Assembly (NCBI GenBank): GCA_003254925.1
Contig: QANZ01032026.1
Location: 243,063-307,062 of the forward strand
Length of the DNA: 64,000 nt
From: Chamaecrista fasciculata
Taxonomy: Eukaryota; Streptophyta; Magnoliopsida; Fabales; Fabaceae
Direction of reading: 5' to 3'
The first letter of the stretch is position 1; every line of letters starts with the position of its first letter. Shown piece after piece: positions 34,238-45,140 of the stretch. Position numbers and translations under genes: made by a program. The notes beneath the pieces were generated by a model. The model searched no databases. It saw nothing but the letters and a program-made list of their open reading frames with translations, and was not told the origin of the DNA.

Positions 34238-35397
34238 TTGTAAAGTTTGAAACAATTTGAAGTTAAAAATTACATAATTAAATATGGAATAATAATGGTA
34301 TAATCAAATAACATTTAAACATAATTAAAATTTAATTAATTATAAGTAGTTTCATCTATTATCTCACATTTCTCTCTTTATTTTTCTTTAATATGGATTA
34401 TGAAACTTCTCTTCAATTTTAAATAATAATAAATTGACAATATCTACCCATAACTTTTACTTATTCCATTTCATGATACATAAGGAAGAAAAGTTAATTT
34501 TTATCTTAATTACTATAAAAAATATCAATTTTTATCTTAACTATAAAAGATTATGACTCATTATCATTGTTTTAACGCGGCCAAGATGGCAAATCGACTC
34601 CCGAATTAAGGGGGTCGAGGCATTAATCAAACAATGTCTACTATATATAAATTTTATGTGCTAGTTCATGTTTCGCGTTCAAACAAGCCAATTAGCTAAG
34701 GAGAACTCTTTTACGGCTGCGGAAACTACGATATAGAGGGTTGTAACATGTGGGATCACTTTGAATGGGTCCAAAATATTGTAGCCCAAGAGATTCTACT
34801 CAGGCTGAGTGGGTTGGAAGATTCTCTTTTTTCAATGTAGTTTTATTACGTTGTTTGTTTTAATTTTTTTTTCAAGTGGTACATTATTTTGATTTTTTTA
34901 CTCATATCTCCTTTCATTTATATATATATATATATATAAAGGATAGGATATTAAAATATTACCTGTCTATACCTCAATATATTAAAATGTCACATTTTAA
35001 ATTAGAAAAGTGTAGCTTACTCATATTATTTTATAAAGACAATCATATATTATACATAGAAGACATACATTTAACACCAAAATGATATTTTAACCTATTA
35101 ATTAAAAGGAAATGTGAAGTTCGACGAAGAAAAGAAGACTTTTGCCTATATAAAGAATCCAATGATGAGAAACGTATAAACTAATTAACCTATATCTATA
35201 GGATTAACCCATTTAACTTGAAACTCATCTCAAATCTCTACACATGCATGGCAAATTGGCAATGTTATCTAGTATTTTATAAAGAGAATCATATATATAT
35301 ATATATATATTGCATTAATGCATTACACACCACGACAACTATCTCTTAGATATATCTTATTGTCACATCTTATACATGTATTGAGGTAGGAATATAG
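33610..35397. other. AT-rich intergenic with TA microsatellites
   Basis: No gene seen. TA microsatellites lie at about 34200-34235, 34919-34938 and 35291-35310. Around 34005-34195 a segment with TTTTGAGATAGACACTTGTGAC is tandemly repeated (again at about 34142). 34570-34860 is less AT-rich (GGCGGCC-free, with GGGATCACTTTGAATGGGTC) but shows no recognisable frame or RNA. Confidence 0.45.
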
Positions 35398-37160
35398 CTA
35401 GCGGAAGTTGAGTGAAGTAGAATAGGTAAGTCCCACGCTCCAATTAGGAGGAGCAACATTCCAAACGACAACAGTCTGAGCAGTCGTATACGAGGTTATC
35501 CTAAACGACAAACTCTGTCCTCCCAACGTTGAAAACGCCTGATACGATGCTCCCCAATTATGACTCATCCTAATCCACCCTGTCTTACTTCCTTTCACAT
35601 ACATTTCACCAATGTCTCCTCCTCCTCCTACATTCATCACATACACCAACAACCAATAACCGTTTCCCTGAAACGAGAATCGCAGCCCGCCGTCACGGCG
35701 ACACGGCACGCGCCGGTACATAACCGGCACGATGCCGGCTTTCCACGCCGCGATCTTCATGAATGCCGGCTTCGACATGTCGAAGTGCACGCGCGGCGGG
35801 TTGCACCAGCCGCCGTTGTCGGAGGGTTCCGACCAGTTCGGTGGGCAGAGGTTGGTGGCGGTGACGGTGGTGAAAGCGACGTTTTTGAAACACGCGGTGG
35901 ATTGGTAGCACTTGATTTGGTAACATGTGCCGCATGCAAAGCCGTTGTTGAATAGTGTGGAGCTTAGCGCCGCCGTGTCTGTGCCGTATCCGTTTATGAA
36001 CAAGTTTCCATATCCACATGCTCCGCCTTAATGCAATTAAAAATAATTATTAGTTTAAAGTATTTGGGAAACCAATTAAAGTTTTAAACGACACTTAATT
36101 AGTAAAAGTATTATCATTTTTGAATGAGAAAACTAACAATTTGGTCCTTAAAGATCACTGAACTAATAACTCAGTCTTTGAAAAATTAAAATACAGATTT
36201 AGTTCCTGGAAGATCAAAATGGTATGCTATTTAGTTCATAAAATGATTAATTATTATACCATTTGATTTTTCAATGACTAAACTGTACATTTTAATCTTT
36301 CAAGGACCAAGTTGTCAGCTCGATGATTTTTCAAGGACTAAATTGTTAGTTCACTCTAACAAAAATGATACTTTTACTAATAATGTGTAGTTACAAATAA
36401 GATTTATCATTAAATTTTGGCAAAAGTAATATTGGTACCTTTAAAGTATGATGTCAGTTTCAGTTATACCCCCAAAGTTTTTTTTTGTCAATTACACCCC
36501 TAAAGTATAGGATTAGATTTAGTTATACCCCAAAAATTTTTTAGACCAATTGTATTTATACTCTTAATATTTCACATTTGAATCAATCATATCCCCAACT
36601 CTAAATTGGGGGTACAATTGACAGAAACAATTGGAGTGTGCAATTGGCACAAAAAAGAAATATTGGAAGCACAATTGATCCAAAAAAATCTTTTGGGATA
36701 CAATCCAAACTAATCTCTTATTTTGGGAGTACAATTAACCCAAAATTTTTTTTGAGAGTATAATTAAAGCTGACTTCATACTTTGAGAGTAACGAGAGTA
36801 CTTTTGCTTTAAATTTTTATTAATATCATAACAAAATCGATTGTAATAGTATCGGGTAGTTAATTTTTATATCTTTTTCTTTTGAAAATCAAATTGAGAT
36901 AGGATAATTTTTCAGGGACTATATATATATGTATGTTATTGAAATTAAAAACAAGAAAAAGAAAACTTGTTTGGAGGTATATATATATATAGGTACTTAG
37001 ATAGCATACCCATGGTGGCAGAAGCAGAGTCGTCGCCATAAAATGTGGCGTGAGCCAGAGCCCATGTGCTTGGTCGGAAAACTCCATTAGCTGACGTTGC
37101 TTTTGTGAGAAATATCCATGAAACCACCAACAACGTACCAAACTCAACGATGGAGGCCAT
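35398..37160 (-). CDS. EXPA: Alpha-expansin (EXPA)
   Basis: Secreted cell-wall protein that loosens cellulose-xyloglucan contacts at acid pH without hydrolysis. Exons 37010-37160 and 35398-36026; the single intron is phase 1, GT-AG; 259 residues, typical. Residues 1-24 are a signal peptide ([20 protein letters not shown]). [20 protein letters not shown] is the canonical start of the GH45-like domain; GWCNPP (123-128) is the alpha-expansin insertion; HFD (131-133) is the conserved motif. The C-terminal CBM63 domain runs from about 165 ([15 protein letters not shown]) to LNFR. Six or more conserved Cys are present. The intron holds two inverted-repeat elements. It lies between CCS52A and PGRL1. 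The exact EXPA subgroup was not determined. Confidence 0.95.
36126..36356. repeat. MITE, GAGTAAACTAAC family (copy 2), EXPA intron
   Basis: Ends GAGAAAACTAACAATTTGGT and ACTAAATTGTTAGTTCACTC are inverted; inside, AGATCAAAATGGTATGC pairs with TATACCATTTGATTTT. It has the same design as 61400-61636. Confidence 0.75.
36410..36817. mobile_element. MULE-MITE in EXPA intron
   Basis: The element 36419-36808 has ends GGCAAAAGTAATATTGGTAC and GAGAGTACTTTTGCT. Flanks are the exact 9-bp TTAAATTTT at 36410-36418 and 36809-36817. The arms hold AGTATGATGTCAGTTT/AGCTGACTTCATACTTT. Confidence 0.82.
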
Positions 37161-37464
37161 GCTAGCTATGATCAGAGAAGGAATTGAAGAACTTTTCGAT
37201 GGATGATGATATTGATCATTTCACAATTGTATATACATATATATATATATACATGTACATTTAAGCCAAATTATATATATTGGCACGTCAATTGTACTAC
37301 GTGTTCCCCACGAAGAAGGTATGGTTTCTCTTCAATATTATTACTTTTTAAATAAGTCAGATGAGAAACGATGAGTTTTTTTTTTTTTATATAAAGGGAT
37401 GAGTATTATAGGTTGACTTTTTTTTTTTGTAGTTTGTTTTTAATGTTGGTACTTGAAGGGTACA
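37161..37464. other. EXPA upstream region
   Basis: Immediate 5' flank of the expansin on the minus strand. TATATATATATA-type sequence at about 37232-37250 could serve as TATA box; ACTACGTGTTCC near 37297 contains an ACGT core. T-runs lie at 37379-37390 and 37420-37430. Confidence 0.4.
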
Positions 37465-38153
37465 ACAACAACTTGGGGTAAGCAACGGTCGGATTCGGGT
37501 GGGTTGATCGTGTAGAAAACTAAGGATCGGGTTATTTTTTGGAACCCGAACCCGACTGCTAACCCATACAACCTGATGATATCGGGTTGAGTCAGGTTGC
37601 GGTCGGGTTCGAGCGGGTTGAGTCGGATTAAAATTTAATTTTAAAAAATAATAAAATTTAATTGATAAAAATATATAAATATTTATTCTACATAAAATAC
37701 ATTGTATAATTTTTACTCAATTATTTTATAATGTATAACTCATCATTGATCTTTTTAATTAATTTTTACTAAATATATTATTATATAAATAATTTTTACA
37801 CTAAAAGTTTGATATTAATTGTAATTAAATTAAATATCATTTTACTTTAACTTTATAAATAATAAAAATATTTAGATAAACAAAAAATACATATTTTTAT
37901 TATTATATAATAGAAATTTTTTTATTTATTTATAGAGTTTAATATAAAAAAAAAATTTAAAAAAATGAAAATTTCGGTCGGGTTCGGGTTGAGTCGGGTT
38001 AACCCGCTCAACCCGACCAAATTGACTTTTCACTAAAATGGTCATCCGAAACAACCCGTTTAAGAAACCCGACCCGACAGAACTCGATCAAAAGTGTCGG
38101 GTTCGCTCGGATTGGTCGGGTTAGACCCAATTTTGCACACCCCTAACAACAAC
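37465..38153. mobile_element. Non-autonomous hAT element
   Basis: The element 37473-38145 has ends TTGGGGTAAGCAACGGTCGG and TTTTGCACACCCCTA, with ACAACAAC duplicated at 37465-37472 and 38146-38153. Subterminal regions are packed with GTCGGGTT and AACCCGAC words; the core is very AT-rich. The TIR type (TAGGGGTGTGCAA) is related to fragments at 55450 and 61198. Confidence 0.8.
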
Positions 38154-39548
38154 AAATAGACAAACAATTCACGGAAATCACTCCTCGAATTTGTTTCAGT
38201 TAGTGTTCAACAACTTAAACGTGCGAGCAAGTTTGGAGGGATTTTGCCATGCATTGCGTTTAATGTTTATCCTCCCGCCGCCAAATTATGGTCAACTAAA
38301 TAAGAAAACAATAATTCTAGATTAACAACATATTTGAGTAATACCAAATGCTAACCTTGCTAATTAATACACATGCTTGCTTGCTCACGTTTATTAATTA
38401 GTTTTTAATTTCTATTAGTTTTCAACAGCGTTTATTGAAAATCCATGCTAAATTGCTAATCGACACATCTAGAATTGGATTTAACAAGTTAAAAAAAATG
38501 CAATTTACAACTTTTATATAACATGTTTCCAAAAAAAAAAATTACATAACATTGAAATCAGAACTCAAGTTGGTAATTGTTGGTCTAAGTATAACAATAA
38601 TTGTCTGACCACAGATAGGGCTCTAAATCAACCTGTTATAAATATTTGGTATTGGTCGAATATTATACAAGGTATAAATAATGAAAAATAAAAAAAATAT
38701 TAAATATTAAGTGAATACAAATATTATTTCAACTATCCAATATTTATTCAAAATTAACAAATAGTTAAAGTATCCAAAATCTAATACTTTATAATATAAA
38801 TATTTTAATATTTTATTAATTTTTTATTATATTATTTTAGTTAATAGATATTGAGTATCATATATCAAATATATTTAATTTTTGAATTAGGATATCCAAT
38901 CCTATATCTATTCTTTTGGGATATCTCAAACATTTGGAGTGCTCGTTAAATATCGGATATCGGATAAGGTACGATACGCATACTAGATAATATATATAAA
39001 CATATATATATTTAAGTCAGCATGGTCTCCATTCTTCCTTGTTGTTTGTTGGGGTGGAAAGTAAACACTAAACACGATGGAGGGAACTTCAAGATTTATT
39101 CTGCTTAAAAAAATCAGAGTTGTACCCTCGTAACTCAACTCTTACATGATCTGGTGAAGATTCCTTTATATTTATGCTATACAAAGCACATATACTTACA
39201 GGTGTCGTCGTAGGCTATATAAAGTAAGAATATGAATTCATTGCTAATGCGGATTGCCATGTCAAATTCCTGACTTTGATACGTTAGTCACTTTCATATG
39301 AAAGTTGCTACAATCATTTGTGGCTCCTTCATCTGCAGGAACATTGAATTGAGTATGCATACATCACAGCCATGACAATATGGTCATATAGAATTTTCAT
39401 TCGCTTAGTGTTCAGAGCTGTTTTGTTGCCACAACATCTATACTAGTTTCTGACAGAATAACTATTATGACAACAGACTAGGTTAAATTTTCCATATTTG
39501 AAATGAACATATAAGATATAAATACTGTGATTTTAAAGGTTAAGAAGT
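38154..39548. other. AT-rich intergenic, no gene
   Basis: No coding sequence supported. 38195-38290 is less AT-rich with a short frame (GGILPCIAFNVYPPAAKLWS) I cannot assign. 38640-39000 consists of AATATT-rich sequence with GGTATTGGTCGAATATTATA and ATATCGGATATCGGATAAGG words, probably another hAT-like repeat. Confidence 0.4.
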
Positions 39549-39937
39549 TGCAATCATTGACCAAAACCTCAGTTTAACCCTTAAATTGTAGGATGAATTC
39601 TGTTTTGGTTCAAAAACTATTTTGTGTTCTATTTTGCTCTTCAAACTTTTTCATTTGTTCCACCGTTAGTCCAAACTGGTTTGATTTGTGCTTAATTTTT
39701 CTTTCTAAGAAAGAAGATTTTTCATTTTCTCTCTACCGACTCACTTATATTATAAATATAAGAGAAATCGTTTAGGTCAGATTTCTAACTCAAAAATAAG
39801 GCAGAAACTAGACGAAATTACAATTGGGACTGGCAAGAGGACAAGTGGGGAAGTTTAAAAACTAAAATGGAATGAAAAATAATTTAGAGATCAAAACGAA
39901 ATTGACTTATCAAAATGAGGTTTTGACCTGCAATCAT
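39549..39937. mobile_element. MULE-MITE downstream of PGRL1
   Basis: The element 39558-39928 has inverted ends TGACCAAAACCTCAGTTTA and AAATGAGGTTTTGACC, and an exact 9-bp duplication TGCAATCAT (39549-39557, 39929-39937). Located about 150 bp 3' of the PGRL1 stop codon, so it may lie near the 3' UTR end. Confidence 0.88.
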
Positions 39938-40074
39938 TTGAAAATTAACATCCGGAGCATTTTTCATTATATAGAAAGAAAAATTGAATGTCCTAGCATT
40001 TCATGTTTCTAACTGTACAGACTACAGAGAGATTCTAGAGTAAACCAGGGACGTACCTCCGCTCAAGCATTACT

Positions 40075-43000
40075 TCATTCTGGTAATGTAATCAATCTTG
40101 TAGCAGAATCATACACCATTGCGGTCTCACAGCTGAGACAAGTTACATCCGATGGTTAAAACAATGGTCAGAATAGTGGAGTGATAATTTTGGTCAATTA
40201 ATGCAGGGAAGTTTAAAACATACTTTGTGCATTTCACTTTGTTGGTAGACCCACCACTTGAAACTGACAATATGGTCCCAAAGAAGGAGGTATTCTCAGT
40301 ACCACAGTTAGGACAAGGGCCCTATAAAAGTTAATCTATCAGCACCGAATTCAATAGGCAAAAGTACTAATTTCGTCCCTAAACTTTATACTAACGGTCA
40401 ATTTCGTCCTTAATCTTTTTTTGTTGTCAATTTCATTCTCAATGTTTCACATTTTAGTCAATTTTATCCTTTGACTAACTTCTTTCAATAAATTAACGAT
40501 AGACTGTATCCTGTTTTTCAATCTGAGTTAGGATTTGAGTTTCTTTTTCTATCAATTTTACATTATTTATCATTAGTCATGTAGATTTTGTCGATAATAT
40601 TTGGCTAAAGTAAGAGCAAAGAATAAAATTGACCAAAATGTGAAACATTGGGGACGAAATTGACAGTAAAAAACGATTGGGGACGAAATTGACAGTTAGT
40701 GTAAAGTTTTGGGACAAAATTAGTACTTTTGCCAATTCAATATAACTTGAAAGCGACACAATCACTAAATTTATACCTTCAAAATCAAAGAGTCTTGTAC
40801 AACTGCCTTGGTAAGAGCCTGAGCTAGCCACAAGATGAGGGGAACGGCAGCAAACCAAGTTAAAATGAAACTAAAAGGCTCTGGCACCTGCATTCAACAA
40901 TTCAATTATCTGTTATAATAATATGATCATCATCATTATCTGTGGTTGTATTTTTAAACGTATGAAACATTTATACATTAGCCTTATTGTTTCGTAATAC
41001 ATGAAGAATCATACTGCATCAGAGCAACCAACTGCATCAGAACACAAAAGGAAAAAAAAAATGTGGAGAACATACCGCTATCAGATAATTGATCTCAAAC
41101 CCAGTCACATCATCAAGGAAGAAGAACCTAAAAATAGTGAAAGGAATGAAAAGGCATAAAGTCATGACTAAACAGTAATATCCATATCAGTTGGTTAAGC
41201 CAAGAAAATTAAAATATTAAATACTGATAATCTTCTCACCAAAAAAAAAAAAAATACTGATAATCTGATATGAAATATTTTAGTTTTATGCTTGTCATAT
41301 GGCAGGGAACTAGCTGGGATAGCAAAATTTTACAGATATATGATCAAGACCCTGCAAGACTACTGATTCAACCAATATCAATCTTCAAGACCAATTTTAG
41401 TCACTAAAAGATTATGGAAATAGCATTCGGTTACAAAACCCATTATGTAAATAACTTGACTGAATTCTTAACTTCTATGGGAAGAATCAAAATTACACAA
41501 ACAGATTGTTCTTTTAATGGAATCACAATTATTATATACTCTATGGGTTGAACAACTGATATCAATGACTAAATCAAACAGCATTCCTTTCTACAAATGC
41601 AACTATGCTAATCCAACTGCTAGTGTGTAAATAACAAAATATTATTTAATAAATGTGAACATGCCTAGGAATTCTCATAGTGAATGGATATGTCACACAT
41701 ATACTGATCAATTTCAATCATCATTAATCCATGCACTTCATACATACATTAGAGAGAGCAAAAGTGACTTACAATCCTAATGCAACGACCGTTGCTGGGA
41801 TGTTCAGCGAGAGCATCTTTAAATAGTCAATTGACAAATCGCTGTAAACCTAGTAAAGGATGATGCTAATTAGAGACAAAAAGATTAGACAGCAGAGTCA
41901 AATATTCCTGAATCATTTCAATAAAGCCTATAGCCAAAATGCTTTATATGTAATACAAAAGATCTAAATGACTAATTTGTTTGACTTATAAAACAGATCA
42001 ATTATTAATGACTAATGACAAGAAAATTGCTCCTGTATATCATTAATATTTGAAAAATTACTAGTTTAATCAACAAGCTAGGATACTTCAACTACTGCTG
42101 ACATAAAATGACAGTACAGAAATTACAATTATCACGCACCTTTTTACTACGAAGACTGCACCGTGGACCCTCAGCCACAATTTCACTTCCTTCTATCTAG
42201 AAAACAAAAGTGATATCAGAAAATAACACAGAAAGTATGACCATCTCTGGTTCAAACTTGTGTTTCGGTTGTCATCATATTTCATATATATACAATTTCA
42301 CTTCCTTCCATCTAGAAAACAAAAGTGATATCAGAAAATAACACAGAAAGTATGACCATCTAAAAAAAGGATAAAGGCCCTGCAGAAATTACTTGTTTTT
42401 CCTTGTTTCTGAAGTAACTCTCATAAACTAGTACTATTTTGATATAAACCTTTAGGAGTAATTGATCGAATTGTTTCGAGATATAAAAAAAAATAGATGA
42501 GGTTCAAACTTGTGTTTCGGTTGTCATCATATTTCATATAAATATATATGAACCTTTCGTTTCCTTAATTAGTGTGGTGAGAAAATGAGAAAAACAGCGA
42601 ACCTTTAACCTCAATTTCAAATCATCGAACTCTTTGTCGTTCATGATTGGGTTTCCAGAAACATAAGCCATAGAAGCTTCCAGAAATTTCTGTTCATCAG
42701 AACCTGCGGTGAACCATTAACAAAGACTGCATTTAGTTAGGCAATCACATATAGTCATTGTCATGTCACAGCTGCAGTGTTTTGGTTAAATTAAATTTAA
42801 GGTCAAAATCTTATATATATAGGTCCCTGAAGTATAGGGTGACTCCGTTTTGATTCTTAAAGTATTTTTCATTTCATTTGGATCCTTAAAATTACATATT
42901 TGTTCCAAATAATCCCTATAGTGATTCGATTCCATTTCATTTATGCTATTATTTTTGAGCTGGACAACTAACTTTGACGATTTCTCTTTCATATAAATCT

Positions 43001-43815
43001 TAATAAGTGAATTAACGAAAAGAAAAATAAATATTGCATCACAATCTCATTACTCGATGAGTATTAGTTGTTCAGTTCAGAATAATGGCAAAAACTAGAT
43101 GGAATCGTGATAGGGACTAATGATGAAAGAAATTGAAAGCTTCAAAAACCAACCAAAATTGAATGAAAAATACTTTAGGGATCATATGAAACTCATCTTA
43201 TGCTTCAGGGACTAATATAAAATTTAGACCTTAAATTTAAAGTTGATTGGTTCGTACTTAGCATGACAACGCTGCTTCCTTCCCACATGAGTTCTTCCTT
43301 GAGATTATCAAATTCCTCATTGGACATAATAGCCTTCCCCTCGTAATAGAACGCCTGTTGAACAAAACAAACAGCGCCCAATTTCAAAATCAAAGCAAAT
43401 AAAATGAAGAAATTAGAGGAAAATTAGGGGCATATATGTACTTGGAGTGCTTGAAGAAATTCTTGTTCAAGCTCACCGACAGATTTCTTCTCCTTTTTGT
43501 CAATACTACAATATTGGAGGATTTTACCATCCACGACATCGCCTTCTTGAACCTTGCCTGCAAAGGGGAAAAACAGAGAAAATGAAGGAAGAGTACGAGA
43601 GAGAAGAAGGAATAGCGAGAATCAGAGACGGGACCTTGTTCTTGTTGATCAGCGGTGGCCTTGCGAGAAATTAGGCGATGGCGGCGAGGATTGAAGCGAA
43701 TGAAGTGGCGTCCCGAAGAAGAAGAAGAAGAAATTGGACTCAAATTCAAGGGTTTAGGGTTCAGAGGAGAGAAGGGAAGAGGGCTTGTTAATGTGAAGAC
43801 TAATTTGCTAGCCAT
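40075..43815 (-). CDS. PGRL1: PGRL1, PGR5-like photosynthetic thylakoid protein
   Basis: Thylakoid membrane protein that, with PGR5, supports antimycin-A-sensitive cyclic electron flow around photosystem I. Ten GT-AG exons (5' to 3'): 43635-43815, 43442-43557, 43258-43354, 42603-42703, 42140-42196, 41773-41849, 41076-41127, 40777-40887, 40224-40321, 40075-40132; 315 residues. A Ser-rich transit peptide (to about residue 55) precedes EGDVVDGKILQYCSIDKKEK; then SSDEQKFLEASMAYVSGNPI; two membrane helices (about MLSLNIPATVVALGLFFFLD and FSFILTWFAAVPLILWLAQA); then a stromal tail. Redox cysteines occur as YCS, RCS, CPNC and CTNC. The frame stops at TGA 40077-40075 after LITLPE, while the bases beyond would read S-N-A-stop; family members end LPEG-S-x-A, so one base change seems to have removed four residues. 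Introns contain MITEs and a duplication. Confidence 0.95.
40348..40742. mobile_element. MULE-MITE in PGRL1 intron 8
   Basis: The element 40357-40733 has inverted ends GGCAAAAGTACTAATTTCGT and AAAATTAGTACTTTTGCC and an exact 9-bp duplication AATTCAATA (40348-40356, 40734-40742). Both arms hold GACGAAATTGACAGT-type words. It lies 26 bp from the exon boundary at 40321 and 43 bp from 40777. Confidence 0.9.
42180..42540 (-). repeat. Intronic duplication of PGRL1 exon 5 acceptor
   Basis: A segment starting AATTTCACTTCCTTCTATCT (42179, the 5' edge of exon 5 and adjoining intron) recurs at 42294 with one change near the splice site, 115 bp away, followed by the same intron sequence (GTGATATCAGAAAATAACAC). 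A second block, GGTTCAAACTTGTGTTTCGG, is at 42249 and 42501. On the minus strand the duplicated piece is an 18-nt mini-exon with AG before it and GTATAT after it. Confidence 0.8.
42791..43240. mobile_element. MULE-MITE in PGRL1 intron 3
   Basis: The element 42801-43230 has inverted ends GGTCAAAATCTTATATATAT and ATATAAAATTTAGACC, flanked by the 10-bp TTAAATTTAA at 42791-42800 and 43231-43240. The arms hold AAGTATTTTTCATTTCATTT/AATGAAAAATACTTT. It ends 18 bp from the exon 43258-43354 donor. Confidence 0.88.
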
Positions 43816-44359
43816 TTTTAGAGAGAGAGAGAAAAATTGAAGTAAATTGGGAATTGGGGATAATTTTTATTTGGAAATGGAGGGAAAGATGATAAGGCGA
43901 AGAAGGAACGAGTGGCGGGAAATGCAACGGCCAAATTCTGCTTTTGCTTTCAAAGAATATGAAGGTTGGATTATACATATAATTGAGAAAGTTTAAAATA
44001 TATTTCAGTTTTCAAATTTATTTAAATGTTTAAATGAGCCAAGATAATATTAGAAATCCAAGATTGAAGGGAAAAATATGTAGAAAAGTGGAAAGTTTGA
44101 TGTGGGACTAAATTGGAAATAAATTTATTACTCACAGACTCAAAATACAATTTTCTCCAACACTCTTATCTCACATACACTCCTATTATTTTATTCTCTC
44201 ACGCCATTCTCCTTTCTCACTCTCACATACTCTATTTTAATTTCACAGATGGTGGAAAAATGTAAAGGAGTGCCTCGTGTCATACAAATCATGGGATCTT
44301 TATGGAAGTTAAGGATACGACAATGAATCATTAGTTGAATCCAGATTGATTACACCAAC
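43816..44359. other. PGRL1 upstream region
   Basis: 5' flank of PGRL1 (minus strand). GAGAGAGAGAGA at 43821-43832 lies in the probable 5' UTR. 44140-44240 is a TCTCAC/CTC-rich stretch. No other gene seen before the Copia LTR. Confidence 0.45.
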
Positions 44360-45140
44360 TGTTGGGATAAATTATATATATATATTATTTTTATCAAGTG
44401 CTAAGTCATAAAATATTTAGACGCTATATTATTTTTAGGCGTTATATTAATTTTAAGCTGAATAAATTTATCATATTTTGTGTTTTGATAATTGTGAAAA
44501 TTTTTAGGTTTTAAATATTAAAATATTAATAGAAAGACTATGTTAAGTCAAATCAGTATATCATACTTATTAAATGAGAAATCAAACTGAATTAAATTTG
44601 TGATTATGTGTTAATCTATCTAATAAAAGAAAGTATCTCCAACTGATTCTTAATCCTTAATTACTGTTCTGATTAAGGAACTGTTTTAAGAAAGTTTTTC
44701 ATTTATGTGCTGATCATCATATTCTAATCAGCTCAAGCGCTGATCTCGTTCCATATCATTAACTTAGTGTTATTAACGTTAAGAGATTATGAGCTGACCG
44801 TTGAAGCTTTTGTTAGCTGCTAAATTTATATTAGGAAACTATTTCTAATTATTTTCTAATTCGCATGTCAATAACTTATACAAGGAAAGATTTTTAATCT
44901 TTACTATTTTGACTCTGCATATTGATGTTCAACGACTATAATTCATAATTACCAGATGAACAATCATGTAATGATGTTAAGACGTTGAAGAAGGCCAAGG
45001 AAAATCGAGAATCATGAAAGATTGTACTGTTCCTAGTCGTTGGAGAATTCAAGTCTGGAGAAACATTCCTTAAGAAGCTGCTGAGCTGCTCGACTATATA
45101 AGCTGAAGAATTCAAATGTTCAAGTTGCTAATTTTTTCAA
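44360..45140 (+). mobile_element. Copia 5' LTR, truncated and fused to integrase
   Basis: Starts TGTTGGGATAAATTAT, a common Copia LTR start, and reaches a CTATATAAGC TATA box at about 45094. Soon after, at 45141, the sequence passes straight into integrase codons, without LTR end, primer-binding site, gag or protease. An internal deletion has fused LTR and pol. The exact break lies in 45110-45140. Confidence 0.6.

Noticed and set aside
35560..35955. Plus-strand open frame of 131 codons
   Set aside because: Antisense shadow of expansin exon 2.
38195..38290. Possible remnant of an NLR resistance gene end
   Set aside because: Only about 20 residues with weak resemblance from memory; not enough to call.
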